Shown here: one piece after another, positions 25,509-34,002 of the stretch | How the letters are laid out: every line of letters starts with the position of its first letter | Numbering within the stretch: position 1 is the stretch's first letter | Assembly (NCBI GenBank): GCA_964489555.1 | Contig: CAZAZF010000009.1 | Location: 7,157-71,156, forward strand | Origin: JAAZGD01 sp964489555 | GTDB lineage: Bacteria > Bacillota > Clostridia > Peptostreptococcales > Anaerovoracaceae | Length of the DNA: 64,000 nt | Reading direction: 5' to 3' | Made by a program: the position numbers and the translations under genes | The notes under the pieces: model-generated | The model's input: the letters and a program-made list of their open reading frames with translations, nothing else | Databases searched by the model: none | What the model was told of the DNA's origin: nothing

Positions 25509-26924
25509 TTACTCTTTTTTCATGATGTACTCCGGTACATATTTTCTTAATTTCCTGGACGCAGTAGACTGGCTGATGCCAAGGGTTTTCCCCACAGATA
25601 CGCTATCCGGGTTTTTGGCATACACACTGGAAAATACCTGTTTTTCGTATTCCTCCATGATTTGCTCCAATGTTCCTTCCATATCGACACTACTCTTTGC
25701 CTCTTCCAATTCCATGTCCCCCGGCAAGTCTTCCAACCGAATCAAGTCATTCTTGCATATCACCACAAGTCGTTCCACCAAATTTTCCACCTGCCGAATA
25801 TTTCCCGGCCACTGTTGTTTTTCCAGCACACTAAACACATTGGATTCCATTTGAACATTCCGGTCATATTTTTTATTAAACTTCTCCAAAAAATAGACAA
25901 TTAGGGGCACAATATCATCCGGGCGATTTCTTAGCGGTGGAATATCAATGGGAATCACATTCAAACGATAAAACAAATCTTCTCGAAAGGTCTTATTCCG
26001 AATATCTTTTTTTAAATCCCGATTGGTGGCTGTAATCAATCGGAAATCAACTTCAATTTTTTTCAGGCCACCAATACGGGTGATGAACTTCTCTTGAATC
26101 ACCTGCAAAAGCTTGATTTGCATGTTAACGGGTAACTCCCCAATTTCATCCAAAAATAGAGTGCCTTTATTCGCCAACTCTATTTTTCCATACTTGCCGC
26201 GCGTATCCGCTCCTGTAAAAGCCCCCTTTTCGTAGCCAAACAACTCCGATTCAATAAGGTTGGACGGGATGGTGCCACAGTTGATTTCTATAAAAGGACC
26301 TTCGGCACGTTTGCTGGATTGATGGATCTTTCTAGCCACCACACTTTTGCCAACCCCCGTTTCTCCGGTTATCAGCACATTGGCACTCGTATCTGCAACC
26401 TGGTACACGAGTTCTTTCAAATCCACCATCATTTTACTCTTAATGACGAGCTCCGAATCATCCATACTCTTCTTTCGAAGATAGTCCAACTCGTCGTTGT
26501 AATGATTCAAAAGCTCAGTTAGCTTTTCATATTTTTCACTTAAGGTCTCCATGTTGGCGATATCAATGCTATTAAAACTAATGACATATTGTATGTTTTT
26601 CCCCTCGTCAAAAATGGGAACTCCCGTAGTCAAAATTGTATGCCCCAGTTTATTTTTCTGCACAATTGTGGCTTTTTTTTGTTCTTTCAGGACCACCGCA
26701 GTGACGGAAGGTCGAAAGATGCCTTCCTCTTCCAGGTCATAAATCGACTTGCCCACCACTTCTTTTCTGGACACTCCGTAATGGTCTTCATAAGAATCGC
26801 TTACCCTTAATACTACCCCTTTTCCGTCTGTTAAGGTAACATCATTCTCGTTGTCCATTACCCGGAACAAAATGTCCATCTCTCTTTCGCTAAAGCCTCT
26901 TTGCTCCATTTTTTTCTCTTTCAT
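25509..26924 (-). CDS. Sigma-54-dependent transcriptional activator (PAS-AAA-HTH), A
   Basis: 471 residues. A PAS sensor domain (about 15-130) is followed by a short helical linker and a sigma-54 interaction AAA+ domain (about 160-400). Walker A is GETGVGKS at 187-194, the sigma-54 contact loop GAFTGA at 234-239, and Walker B LFLDEIGE. A C-terminal helix-turn-helix (about 438-468, VGKTLGISQSTASRKLRKY) is of TyrR-like type. Such proteins bind upstream sites and use ATP to open sigma-54 promoters, here in response to a ligand or redox signal sensed by PAS. It lies 24 bases after activator B. Likely targets are the three nearby -24/-12 promoters. Confidence 0.93.
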   Translation of the reverse strand: MKEKKMEQRGFSEREMDILFRVMDNENDVTLTDGKGVVLRVSDSYEDHYGVSRKEVVGKSIYDLEEEGIFRPSVTAVVLKEQKKATIVQKNKLGHTILTTGVPIFDEGKNIQYVISFNSIDIANMETLSEKYEKLTELLNHYNDELDYLRKKSMDDSELVIKSKMMVDLKELVYQVADTSANVLITGETGVGKSVVARKIHQSSKRAEGPFIEINCGTIPSNLIESELFGYEKGAFTGADTRGKYGKIELANKGTLFLDEIGELPVNMQIKLLQVIQEKFITRIGGLKKIEVDFRLITATNRDLKKDIRNKTFREDLFYRLNVIPIDIPPLRNRPDDIVPLIVYFLEKFNKKYDRNVQMESNVFSVLEKQQWPGNIRQVENLVERLVVICKNDLIRLEDLPGDMELEEAKSSVDMEGTLEQIMEEYEKQVFSSVYAKNPDSVSVGKTLGISQSTASRKLRKYVPEYIMKKE

Positions 26925-26948
26925 TTTTCGATATCACCTTCTTCCAAT

Positions 26949-28352
26949 CTACTGAATACCATATTTGTGCAGTTTCCTCACAACGCTGGATTGACCAATT
27001 TTTAATTCCCGCGCCATTTGATTGGTGGATAGTCCCCCCTCTCTCATTTCCTTAAGAATGCTCCGTTCAAACATTTCCATTCGTTGCTTGAGAGGAAGAC
27101 GATTTTCCTGAATTTTATCCTGGGCTTCTGAAAATACATTAAGAAAATGTTGCTCATCAATTATTGGATTATTCCCAATGATAACCAGCCTTTCTACAAT
27201 ATTTTGTAACTCCCGAATATTCCCGGGCCAATCGTATTCCATCATCATTTCCATGCATTTTTCAGACAGCTTTTTTCCCTTGTCATAAATTTTGTTGTTA
27301 CTTTCCAGAAATTGGTGAAGAAGAAATGGGATGTCCTCTTTCCTTTCTCGAAGCGGTGGAATATGAATTGGCAAAACATTAATACGGTAAAAAAGATCCT
27401 CTCGAAACTTATTGTCTAAGATACTGCGCCGTAAATCCTTGTTCGTGGCTGCAATAAGGCGAAAATCAACCGACTGATAATTGATGCCTCCTACCGGCAT
27501 CATCCGCTTTTCCTGTACCAACTGAAGAAGTTTTTTTTGCGTTTGAAGAGAGATCTCTCCAATCTCATCTAAAAATAATGTTCCTCCATTGGCCATTTCA
27601 ACTTTCCCTCGCTGGCCCTTGGACAAAGCACCTGTAAACGCACCGGGAGCGTATCCAAATAATTCTACTTCAACCAACTCTTCCGGAACCGCACTGCAAT
27701 TGATTTCAATAAAAGGTTTGCTGCTTCGGCTACTTTGCTTATGTATTAAATTGGCAACCAGATTTTTCCCTACGCCCGTTTCCCCGGTTATCATAATATT
27801 GGCATCAGACCCTGCCGCTTCCGGAATCGAACCATAAATTTTTCGCATCGTCGGATTGCTGGTTTGTACTCCAAAAAACTCTGCATCTCCCGTATCGGAC
27901 TCAAAGATATCGAAAGGATGTGGATTGACCAGTTCATTTAGCCGCAGATATTTCTGATTGAAGTTCGACATCTCCGCAATATCAATCGCCGGAAAACTGA
28001 CAACATATTCCACTTCACCCTCTTCATCAAAAACAGGCACCCCTGTAGTAAGAATGTCTTCCCCAAAACCAGTTCGTTGAAGTAGCGTCACTTTCTTCTT
28101 ATGAAGAAGCACTTGCCTTGTAACGGAAGGATAAAAGACTCCTTCTCCTTCCAATTCTTCAACCGTTTTTCCTAATACATCTTCTTCTTTTACCTTGTAA
28201 TTTTTCATATAGTTGTTGTTGATGCGAACGGCAACCCCATTTCGGTCCGCAGCAAAAACATCGATGTCCTCTGCCATAATTTCAAAAAAACAATTTAGCC
28301 GGATGTCCACCATTTTGGAATGATTCTCATTTTTTTTAAATTCAGTCATCAT
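26949..28352 (-). CDS. Sigma-54-dependent transcriptional activator (PAS-AAA-HTH), B
   Basis: 467 residues from ATG 28352, chosen because AAGAGG lies 6 bases upstream; the frame extends to a TTG at 28451 inside the transporter terminator, which is implausible. It has a PAS domain, an AAA+ domain with GETGVGKN, GAFTGA and LFLDEIGE, and a C-terminal HTH (MARELKIGQSSVVRKLHKY). It is clearly paralogous to activator A, sharing YPSVT/RPSVT and ILTTGVPVFDE/ILTTGVPIFDE in the PAS region. Two related activators in tandem could hetero-oligomerise or sense two ligands. It is the first gene of the two-gene regulator unit. Confidence 0.92.
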   Translation of the reverse strand: MMTEFKKNENHSKMVDIRLNCFFEIMAEDIDVFAADRNGVAVRINNNYMKNYKVKEEDVLGKTVEELEGEGVFYPSVTRQVLLHKKKVTLLQRTGFGEDILTTGVPVFDEEGEVEYVVSFPAIDIAEMSNFNQKYLRLNELVNPHPFDIFESDTGDAEFFGVQTSNPTMRKIYGSIPEAAGSDANIMITGETGVGKNLVANLIHKQSSRSSKPFIEINCSAVPEELVEVELFGYAPGAFTGALSKGQRGKVEMANGGTLFLDEIGEISLQTQKKLLQLVQEKRMMPVGGINYQSVDFRLIAATNKDLRRSILDNKFREDLFYRINVLPIHIPPLRERKEDIPFLLHQFLESNNKIYDKGKKLSEKCMEMMMEYDWPGNIRELQNIVERLVIIGNNPIIDEQHFLNVFSEAQDKIQENRLPLKQRMEMFERSILKEMREGGLSTNQMARELKIGQSSVVRKLHKYGIQ

Positions 28353-28450
28353 TTTCATCCTCTTATTTTGCCAATTTTCATCATCATACCAACTTTGCCT
28401 CATCAATTCAAGAAATTTGCTCACACGGATTTTCGCACCATTTCTTTTCA

Positions 28451-28491
28451 ATAAAAAACCGGAAGGGATATCTTACCCGTCCGGTTTAATT
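28451..28491 (-). terminator. Terminator of the TRAP transporter operon
   Basis: On the minus strand AACCGGACGGG ... CCTTCCGGTT is followed by TTTTATT, starting 17 bases past the dctM stop. It separates the transporter from the activators. Confidence 0.82.
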
Positions 28492-28507
28492 AAGTTGCAA
28501 TATTAGA

Positions 28508-29779
28508 TCATTGAATCAGTGCTAAAGAAAACCAGGGTACATAGGTTACCAAAAGCAATACAATGCACAGCACCGCTGAAAACATAAAAGCATACCGGAA
28601 CAAGTTTTCTACAGGAACCTTTGAAATGGCTGATGCCACAAACAAGGTGGATCCATAAGGCGGAGTCACAAAACCAATGCCCAAGTTTAAAACCAGCATT
28701 ACCCCAAATTGAACCGGGTCCATTCCAAACTCCGTAACAAGCGGAAGAAAGATGGGCCCCAAGATGATGATGGCCGGAATGATATCAATCAACATCCCAA
28801 CCACTAGCAAGACAATGTTTAATAATATCAAAACAACAATTTTATTGTCCGTTACGCTAAGAATGAATTCGCTGATTTGATTTGGGATTCTTTCTAGACT
28901 AAGAAATTTTGCCATGGAGGCGGAAAAAGCGATAATAAAACTGGTAATTCCGTTGATGATTGCCGCTGTATAGAGTGCTTTCAGAAGCTTTTTAAATGTA
29001 AGTTCCCTATATATAAACATTCCTACAATAATGGAGTACACCACAGCAACTACTGCCGATTCTGTAGGCGTAAATACGCCGGAATAAATTCCTCCTAAAA
29101 TGATTACCGGAGCCAACAAAGCCCAGATCCCACGCCTGAGGCAATGGAAAATATTCTTTAAATTAGGACGCGTATCGCTGCCTCCGTAACCGTGTTTTTT
29201 CGATATGATAAAGCAAGCTGTCATCAATACCACCGCCATCATCAACCCTGGAATGATCCCCGCTATGAACAACGCACCAATGCTGGTATTGGTGGCTACT
29301 CCATATATAACAAAAGGTATGCTGGGCGGAATAATAATTCCAATTGCCCCCGCTGAAGCCACTAAGGTGGCGCTGAAGGACCTTCCATATTTCTTTTCGG
29401 TCATGGAGGGAATTAACAAAGAACCAACCGCAGAAGTGGTTGCATTCCCAGACCCGGTAATGGCTCCGAAAAAAGTACTGGTCATTACAGTAACCAATCC
29501 CAACCCACCTGTTAAAAACCCGATAATAGAATCGGCAACATCTACAAGCCTACGGGCAATTCCACCCTCTGCCATAATCACTCCGGCTAAAATGAAAAAA
29601 GGAATGGCCAGTAGCACAAAAGAATTGAGGCCTGTAAAGCAGTTTTGGGCCACAATTGAAATCGGCATGCTGGAGAAAAAGGCATAAGTTACAATTGTTG
29701 ACAAGCCAATGGCATATCCTACTGGAATTCCCAAGAAAATAAGAAGCACCATGCCGCCAAAAAGTACTAATATACTCAT
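28508..29779 (-). CDS. dctM: TRAP transporter large permease (DctM)
   Basis: 423 residues from ATG 29779, which overlaps the dctQ stop by 4 bases with GGGAGGAA upstream. About 11-12 hydrophobic segments fit DctM. Family landmarks: LIFLGIPVGYAIGLS, ITGSGNATTSAVGSLLIPSM, GIIIPPSIPFVIYGVATNTSIGALFIAGIIPGL and PPYGSTLFVASAIS. It is the channel subunit of a sodium- or proton-driven importer for carboxylates and similar small acids, in the cytoplasmic membrane. Confidence 0.95.
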   Translation of the reverse strand: MSILVLFGGMVLLIFLGIPVGYAIGLSTIVTYAFFSSMPISIVAQNCFTGLNSFVLLAIPFFILAGVIMAEGGIARRLVDVADSIIGFLTGGLGLVTVMTSTFFGAITGSGNATTSAVGSLLIPSMTEKKYGRSFSATLVASAGAIGIIIPPSIPFVIYGVATNTSIGALFIAGIIPGLMMAVVLMTACFIISKKHGYGGSDTRPNLKNIFHCLRRGIWALLAPVIILGGIYSGVFTPTESAVVAVVYSIIVGMFIYRELTFKKLLKALYTAAIINGITSFIIAFSASMAKFLSLERIPNQISEFILSVTDNKIVVLILLNIVLLVVGMLIDIIPAIIILGPIFLPLVTEFGMDPVQFGVMLVLNLGIGFVTPPYGSTLFVASAISKVPVENLFRYAFMFSAVLCIVLLLVTYVPWFSLALIQ

Positions 29780-30306
29780 ATCACTTCCTCCCATTCATCT
29801 CTTTTTACACCGGTGATTGCCTGAATGGAATATAGTGCAATCTCTGCAACAAGACGAATGCACACCACCAAAGCGCTGAAGGGAATGCTCATGTAGGCAA
29901 TCCACATTGGAATGCCAGTTGATGCTCCATAGACTCCTGTCCCCATTTGATTAAAAACGATTTGGCTTCCATAGTATAAAACAAAAAGACTGGTAAGAAA
30001 CCAAAAGATATCAACAATGATATAGTTGATTTTTTCCCGTCTCCATTTTCCTTTTTTCCCAAAAGAATCCGGTAGCAGTTTAACCTGGATATGCTCTTTC
30101 GTATGTATTCCTGCGCTAACACCCAACCAAGATACCCACACAAAAATAAATTTCCCCAACTCTTCGGACCAATACAGGGCGGCGCCCATTACATACCTCG
30201 TAAATACCTGGGCAAAAATGACAACCACCATAACCATCATCATTACAATCATTGTCCATTTCTCAAACCCGTTATAAATTCTAAAAAATCCTTTTACTGC
30301 GGACAT
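29776..30306 (-). CDS. dctQ: TRAP transporter small permease (DctQ)
   Basis: 176 residues from ATG 30306; AAGGAGGGCGAT precedes it, so the 31 upstream in-frame residues are not used. There are four hydrophobic segments and the DctQ pattern FTRYVMGAALYWSEELGKFIFVWVSWLG. It forms the membrane complex with DctM. A strong hairpin sits between it and dctP. Confidence 0.93.
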   Translation of the reverse strand: MSAVKGFFRIYNGFEKWTMIVMMMVMVVVIFAQVFTRYVMGAALYWSEELGKFIFVWVSWLGVSAGIHTKEHIQVKLLPDSFGKKGKWRREKINYIIVDIFWFLTSLFVLYYGSQIVFNQMGTGVYGASTGIPMWIAYMSIPFSALVVCIRLVAEIALYSIQAITGVKRDEWEEVI

Positions 30307-30355
30307 ATCGCCCTCCTTTTGAAGTCTTTCAACAAGATCTTCTTGCCCACTTACG

Positions 30356-30394
30356 GGGAGAGTTTGTCCTGCTGTTTGAGCAACAAACTCTCCC
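30356..30394 (-). ncRNA. Intercistronic mRNA hairpin between dctP and dctQ
   Basis: Perfect 12-bp stem (GGGAGAGTTTGT / ACAAACTCTCCC) with a 15-base loop and no T-run, in the 147-base gap between the binding-protein and permease genes. Such hairpins commonly stabilise the upstream mRNA part, so that the binding protein is made in excess. It is not likely to be a full terminator. Confidence 0.6.
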
Positions 30395-30453
30395 TTCAAC
30401 TTACTTGATTCTATTATTGGGTTACTTCATCACTATGATTTTTGAAAGGTTTT

Positions 30454-31458
30454 TTAAAGCCCGATCATCTCATAAAGTGCCGGGTTAATTCTGGAACGAT
30501 ATTCTTCCAGCACCACACGACTTGCCTGTACAAAAGTGTCTCTCTCGGCATCCGATAGTACATATTCAACACAGCCGGCTTCATCCATAACATCGGTTGC
30601 ATATTGTTCCGCTTCTTCAACAATCATTCTTTCCTGAACGGTGTATGCTTCATGACTGGCTTCCAATACCAATTGCTGTAAATCTTCCGGAAGACTGTTC
30701 ATAAAATCAGTATTGATGATACTTACCATCAATAATGCCTGATGATTTGTCAGCGTATATTCTTTTGCCACCTCATAGAACTTGCCACTTCTCATATAGA
30801 GCGGAGAGGTGTCAACGCCATCGATGGCTCCTTGTTGAAGGGCCGTGTAAATTTCACTGAATCCCATGGGGATGGCGGTACCATTCCATGATTTATAAAG
30901 GGACATGTTCATTTGATTTTCTTGGCATCGGATCTTTAATCCAGCAAGGTCATTCACACTGGTGATGGCTTTCTTGTTATTAAGCAAGGCTTTAAAAGAT
31001 CCATCGGCAAAATCCAAAGCACGGATATTGGAATTCTCAACCAGTCTTTCCTTCAAGAAATCACCAACTTCTCCATCCAGGAATCCATACATTTCTTGTC
31101 TATCCATGAATACATAGGGGAGCTCTGTGATATACCAATCCGGCGCATAAGTAGAAAGGTACGCACTGGATATAATGCCCATTTCTAAGTTTCCAAGATG
31201 GACTGATTCTGCAATTTCACGTTCATCGCCCATTGCGCTATCATTAAAGTACTCGACTTTAACCCGGCCATCCGAACCATCTTCCATCAATTGCTTAAAT
31301 ATTAAAGTGGCTTCGGAACAAGGTGTATCAATAGTTTCGTCTGAAGCAATTCGAATGAGATATGTTTCTTCGCCTTCTCCCGCAGGCTCAGAACCACCAC
31401 ATGCGGTTACCCCCATTACTAGCATAAGACATAATAATACAACTAAAAATTTCTTCAT
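30454..31458 (-). CDS. dctP: TRAP transporter solute-binding lipoprotein (DctP)
   Basis: 334 residues from ATG 31458 (AGAGAGGAG upstream; the frame opens further left without such a site). Lipoprotein signal MKKFLVVLLCLMLVMGVTAC with lipid-bearing C20. The DctP core shows LADLKIR-type LAGLKIRCQENQMNM with the carboxylate-clamping arginine, and the FSEIYTALQQGAIDGVDTSP signature. The clamp indicates an acidic substrate. It is first in the TRAP operon, 137 bases from a predicted sigma-54 start, so import is induced with the catabolic genes. Substrate unknown. Confidence 0.94.
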   Translation of the reverse strand: MKKFLVVLLCLMLVMGVTACGGSEPAGEGEETYLIRIASDETIDTPCSEATLIFKQLMEDGSDGRVKVEYFNDSAMGDEREIAESVHLGNLEMGIISSAYLSTYAPDWYITELPYVFMDRQEMYGFLDGEVGDFLKERLVENSNIRALDFADGSFKALLNNKKAITSVNDLAGLKIRCQENQMNMSLYKSWNGTAIPMGFSEIYTALQQGAIDGVDTSPLYMRSGKFYEVAKEYTLTNHQALLMVSIINTDFMNSLPEDLQQLVLEASHEAYTVQERMIVEEAEQYATDVMDEAGCVEYVLSDAERDTFVQASRVVLEEYRSRINPALYEMIGL

Positions 31459-31605
31459 TTCTTTCTCCTCTCTTTGATTCGATAACACTTTTAAAACCCG
31501 GCACTTAGACAAGTAGCTCCGCTTATCAGAAATCCCCAAAACGCCTTCCAGAGACATTGGTTAGCTAATCCCATATTGACACTTCATGCCGTTACCACAA
31601 TATTC

Positions 31606-31621
31606 TGCAATATCCATGCCA
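31606..31621 (-). promoter_or_regulatory. Sigma-54 promoter of the TRAP operon
   Basis: On the minus strand TGGCATGGATATTGCA has GG and GC 10 bases apart. Predicted start about 31595. Confidence 0.8.
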
Positions 31622-31658
31622 GTCTTTTTTTGTTATAAAAATAACTTATTCTTACCCC

Positions 31659-31675
31659 TTTGCGTAAACAGCAAA
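31659..31675. promoter_or_regulatory. Inverted repeat near the TRAP promoter
   Basis: TTTGC and GCAAA arms around a 7-base spacer, about 40 bases upstream of the TRAP -24 element. A weak candidate activator site. Confidence 0.35.
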
Positions 31676-31799
31676 ATTGGGTTGAGTTTATATATAGTAA
31701 CCGCAAATTTGTTGAATTTTTGAGGCTATTTTTTCATCTGCTTCCCCTTGGGTCGAACCTTGGGTGAGTTAACCGAATGATTTTCTCGCAACTCTTGTT

Positions 31800-31821
31800 A
31801 TGTATGCACAATTGCATACAT
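31800..31821. promoter_or_regulatory. Candidate activator-binding palindrome in the divergent region
   Basis: Arms ATGTATGCA and TGCATACAT (9 bp, perfect) around CAAT. It lies about 170 bases upstream of the dehydrogenase -24 element and 180 bases upstream of the TRAP one, a usual distance for sigma-54 activator sites working by looping. It could serve both promoters. The remaining 31622-31988 holds no gene. Confidence 0.6.
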
Positions 31822-31989
31822 TGTTATCTAAAATTGGATACTCCCGCGAAAAGCAGTCACCTGTTTGGCTCTCTTTTGGTGCTGTACTGCTGACCTTTCT
31901 GCCCAGTTTCTTGGTATATTTGTTTAGAGGCCAATTCATTTTACCATAAACCACAAAAATTACCTTATTATGACCCCCTCCTTCGAAAT

Positions 31990-32005
31990 TGGCATCATTC
32001 TTGCG
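31990..32005 (+). promoter_or_regulatory. Sigma-54 promoter of the hydroxyacid dehydrogenase pair
   Basis: TGGCATCATTCTTGCG has GG and GC 10 bases apart. Predicted start about 32016, 40 bases before the first ATG. Confidence 0.8.
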
Positions 32006-32055
32006 AATTTTATCAATTAAACTATCATCTAAGACTCTAATGGAGGGATTGCCCT

Positions 32056-32967
32056 ATGAATGAGGAGATAAAAAAGATTACCATTATCGGAGCCGGCACC
32101 CAAGGCTCCATGTTGGCATTTCGCGCAGTAGCTTATCAAAACAAGGTTCAAGTTTATGATATTTCTGAAGAAGCAACTCGTTCCGTTCCGGCCAAGATTG
32201 AAAAGTGGCTAAACGAATGGGTCCGACAAGGAAAAATTGATGAAGAAATGCGTCGCAATGCTTTGGAGAATTTATCAACAACCTCGAATCTGCAGGAGGC
32301 TTTGGAAGATTCAGATTTGGTGATTGAAAATGTGCCGGAAGTGTTATTATTAAAGCAAAAGGTTTGGGAAGAAGTGGACCACTATGCCCCAGAAAAAACA
32401 CTATTAACAACCAACAGTTCTTCCTTGAAGTCTTCAGATATTGGTAAAAACGTTTCAAGAAAGTCAAAAACTTTTAATGTAAATTTCATGACTCCTACAG
32501 AGGATGATCTGGTCGAGGTGATGTGGAATGGCTTTACCTCTGATGAAACAAAGCATCTTGCCTTAGACTATTTAACCGGCTTGAAACATGTACCCATTGT
32601 CACAAATATGGAGATAAAGGGATTCTCTCTCAATCGAGTGTGGCGAGCAATTAAAAAGGAATGTTTAAAGCTATGGGCGAATGGCTATATTAGCCCGGAA
32701 GACTTCGACAGAGCCTGGATTTTGGAATGGGGCACACCTTATGGACCTTTTGCACTGATGGACAAGGTGGGGCTAGACATTGTCAGGCAAATCGAAATGA
32801 CCTATTATGATGAAAGTCAGGATCCCAATGATCTTCCTCCCATTGCACTGGATGAAATGATTAAAGAAGGTCGTCTGGGGGAAAAAACTCAAAAAGGTTT
32901 CTACAACTATCCAAATCCCGCATACCAGCAAGAGGGTTGGTTAAAAGGTGAAAACAAAAAAGAATAA
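32056..32967 (+). CDS. 3-hydroxyacyl-CoA dehydrogenase-family protein, 1
   Basis: 303 residues; GGAGG precedes ATG. A Rossmann motif (IIGAGTQG) sits at 10-17, with NSSSLKSSDIG in the catalytic region. The C-terminal 3HCDH domain shows KGFSLNRVWRAIKKECLKLWANGYISPEDFDRAW and GPFALMDKVGLD. The family acts on CoA esters or on free 3-hydroxyacids. No other acyl-CoA enzyme lies in this regulon and the partner gene is of the free-acid subgroup, so a free hydroxyacid is favoured. The usual HP-x-NP motif reads NFMTPT here, an atypical active-site region. First of two genes under a sigma-54 promoter. Confidence 0.85.
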   Translation: MNEEIKKITIIGAGTQGSMLAFRAVAYQNKVQVYDISEEATRSVPAKIEKWLNEWVRQGKIDEEMRRNALENLSTTSNLQEALEDSDLVIENVPEVLLLKQKVWEEVDHYAPEKTLLTTNSSSLKSSDIGKNVSRKSKTFNVNFMTPTEDDLVEVMWNGFTSDETKHLALDYLTGLKHVPIVTNMEIKGFSLNRVWRAIKKECLKLWANGYISPEDFDRAWILEWGTPYGPFALMDKVGLDIVRQIEMTYYDESQDPNDLPPIALDEMIKEGRLGEKTQKGFYNYPNPAYQQEGWLKGENKKE

Positions 32968-33015
32968 AAACCCCAAAAAATCCGCTACAAATAATTTGAG
33001 TGTATGAGGTGAAAC

Positions 33016-33963
33016 ATGAAAAAACAACCACAAGATTTTAAAAAAGTTACCATTATTGGAGGAGGTTTTATAGGGTATAGCTGGGCCATTGTATTTGCCC
33101 GCAAAGGGATTCCGGTGGTTGTATATAACCGGAAATCAGCAACCTTCGACACCATTGTGCCGCGAATTTCGGAGGGATTAACTTTTCTTAAGCAAGAGGG
33201 AGTCATTAATGAAGATGTGGTAAATAGAGCTTTGAATATCGTCACGGTGACAGATAATCTGGAAGAGGCCGTAAAAAATACCGATTATGTTCAGGAATGT
33301 CTATGGGAAGATTTGGAATTAAAGCGAGAGATGTTTGTAAAACTTACTGATCTTTTGCCTGATGATGTAGCCATTGGCTCAAGTTGTTCTGGTCTTCGAA
33401 TCACAGATATTGCAAGTCGTGTAACAAATGCTCCTGAAAGATGCATGGTGGCCCATCCAACCAACCCTCCTCATCTCATTCCTTTTATGGAAATCTCCGG
33501 AGACAACGCTTCCCAGGAGATGAAGGATTCCGTTTTTGCTTTTATGGAATTTATCGGCCAAAAACCAATTCAGTGCAAAGAAGTATATGGATATGTTTTA
33601 AATCGTATTCAATTATCCCTTATCCAAGAATCTCTCTATTTGGTCCAACAGGGAATTTGTAATGTAGAGGCAGTAGAAAGAGCTCTTACAGACGGGTTGG
33701 GTCTACGTTGGGCTTTTACGGGCCCTTATGGCGTAGAAGAACTAAACTCAGCAAACCTGGAAGAAGGCCTATCAAAATATAAAGATTATATGATTGAATT
33801 CTTCACCAATCAACAGAAAAAGGTAACTGATTATGACGAAGAATTTATCAAAAATGTGGTGAAGGAATTCCAGCCCATTATGAAAGGGAAAAGCCACGAG
33901 GAATACTTGTTATGGCGGGACAAAATGGTAACCAGAGCCCGTCTATTGAAGGAAGAAGAGTAA
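33016..33963 (+). CDS. 3-hydroxyacid dehydrogenase (gulonate/carnitine dehydrogenase-like), 2
   Basis: 315 residues; GAGGTG precedes ATG. Rossmann motif IIGGGFIGYSWA at 13-24. The subgroup signature HPTNPPHLIPFMEI (catalytic histidine near 142) and YGYVLNRIQLSLIQESLYLVQQG ... DGLGLRWAFTGP match the L-gulonate 3-dehydrogenase/lambda-crystallin and L-carnitine dehydrogenase branch, which oxidises free 3-hydroxyacids with NAD. 48 bases after gene 1, clearly paired with it. Two different enzymes of this type could interconvert stereoisomers through the shared 3-oxo form; this is inference. The shared hairpin after the stop ends the unit. Confidence 0.87.
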   Translation: MKKQPQDFKKVTIIGGGFIGYSWAIVFARKGIPVVVYNRKSATFDTIVPRISEGLTFLKQEGVINEDVVNRALNIVTVTDNLEEAVKNTDYVQECLWEDLELKREMFVKLTDLLPDDVAIGSSCSGLRITDIASRVTNAPERCMVAHPTNPPHLIPFMEISGDNASQEMKDSVFAFMEFIGQKPIQCKEVYGYVLNRIQLSLIQESLYLVQQGICNVEAVERALTDGLGLRWAFTGPYGVEELNSANLEEGLSKYKDYMIEFFTNQQKKVTDYDEEFIKNVVKEFQPIMKGKSHEEYLLWRDKMVTRARLLKEEE

Positions 33964-33968
33964 AAAGC

Positions 33969-34002
33969 AGAAGGGATGATCTCTTGTAGAATCATCCCTT
34001 CT
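33969..34002. terminator. Bidirectional terminator
   Basis: Perfect 12-bp stem AGAAGGGATGAT / ATCATCCCTTCT with a 10-base loop, followed on the plus strand by GTTCTTTATT. On the opposite side it overlaps the last codons of the CDF gene. Confidence 0.75.

Noticed and set aside
30454..31557. Longer DctP beginning at 31557
   Set aside because: The extra 33 residues precede a perfect lipoprotein signal, and the AGAGAGGAG site fits only the start at 31458.
32056..33963. Complete carnitine breakdown pathway
   Set aside because: One gene resembles carnitine dehydrogenase, but no BKACE-type cleavage enzyme, betainyl-CoA hydrolase or CoA-transferase is present.
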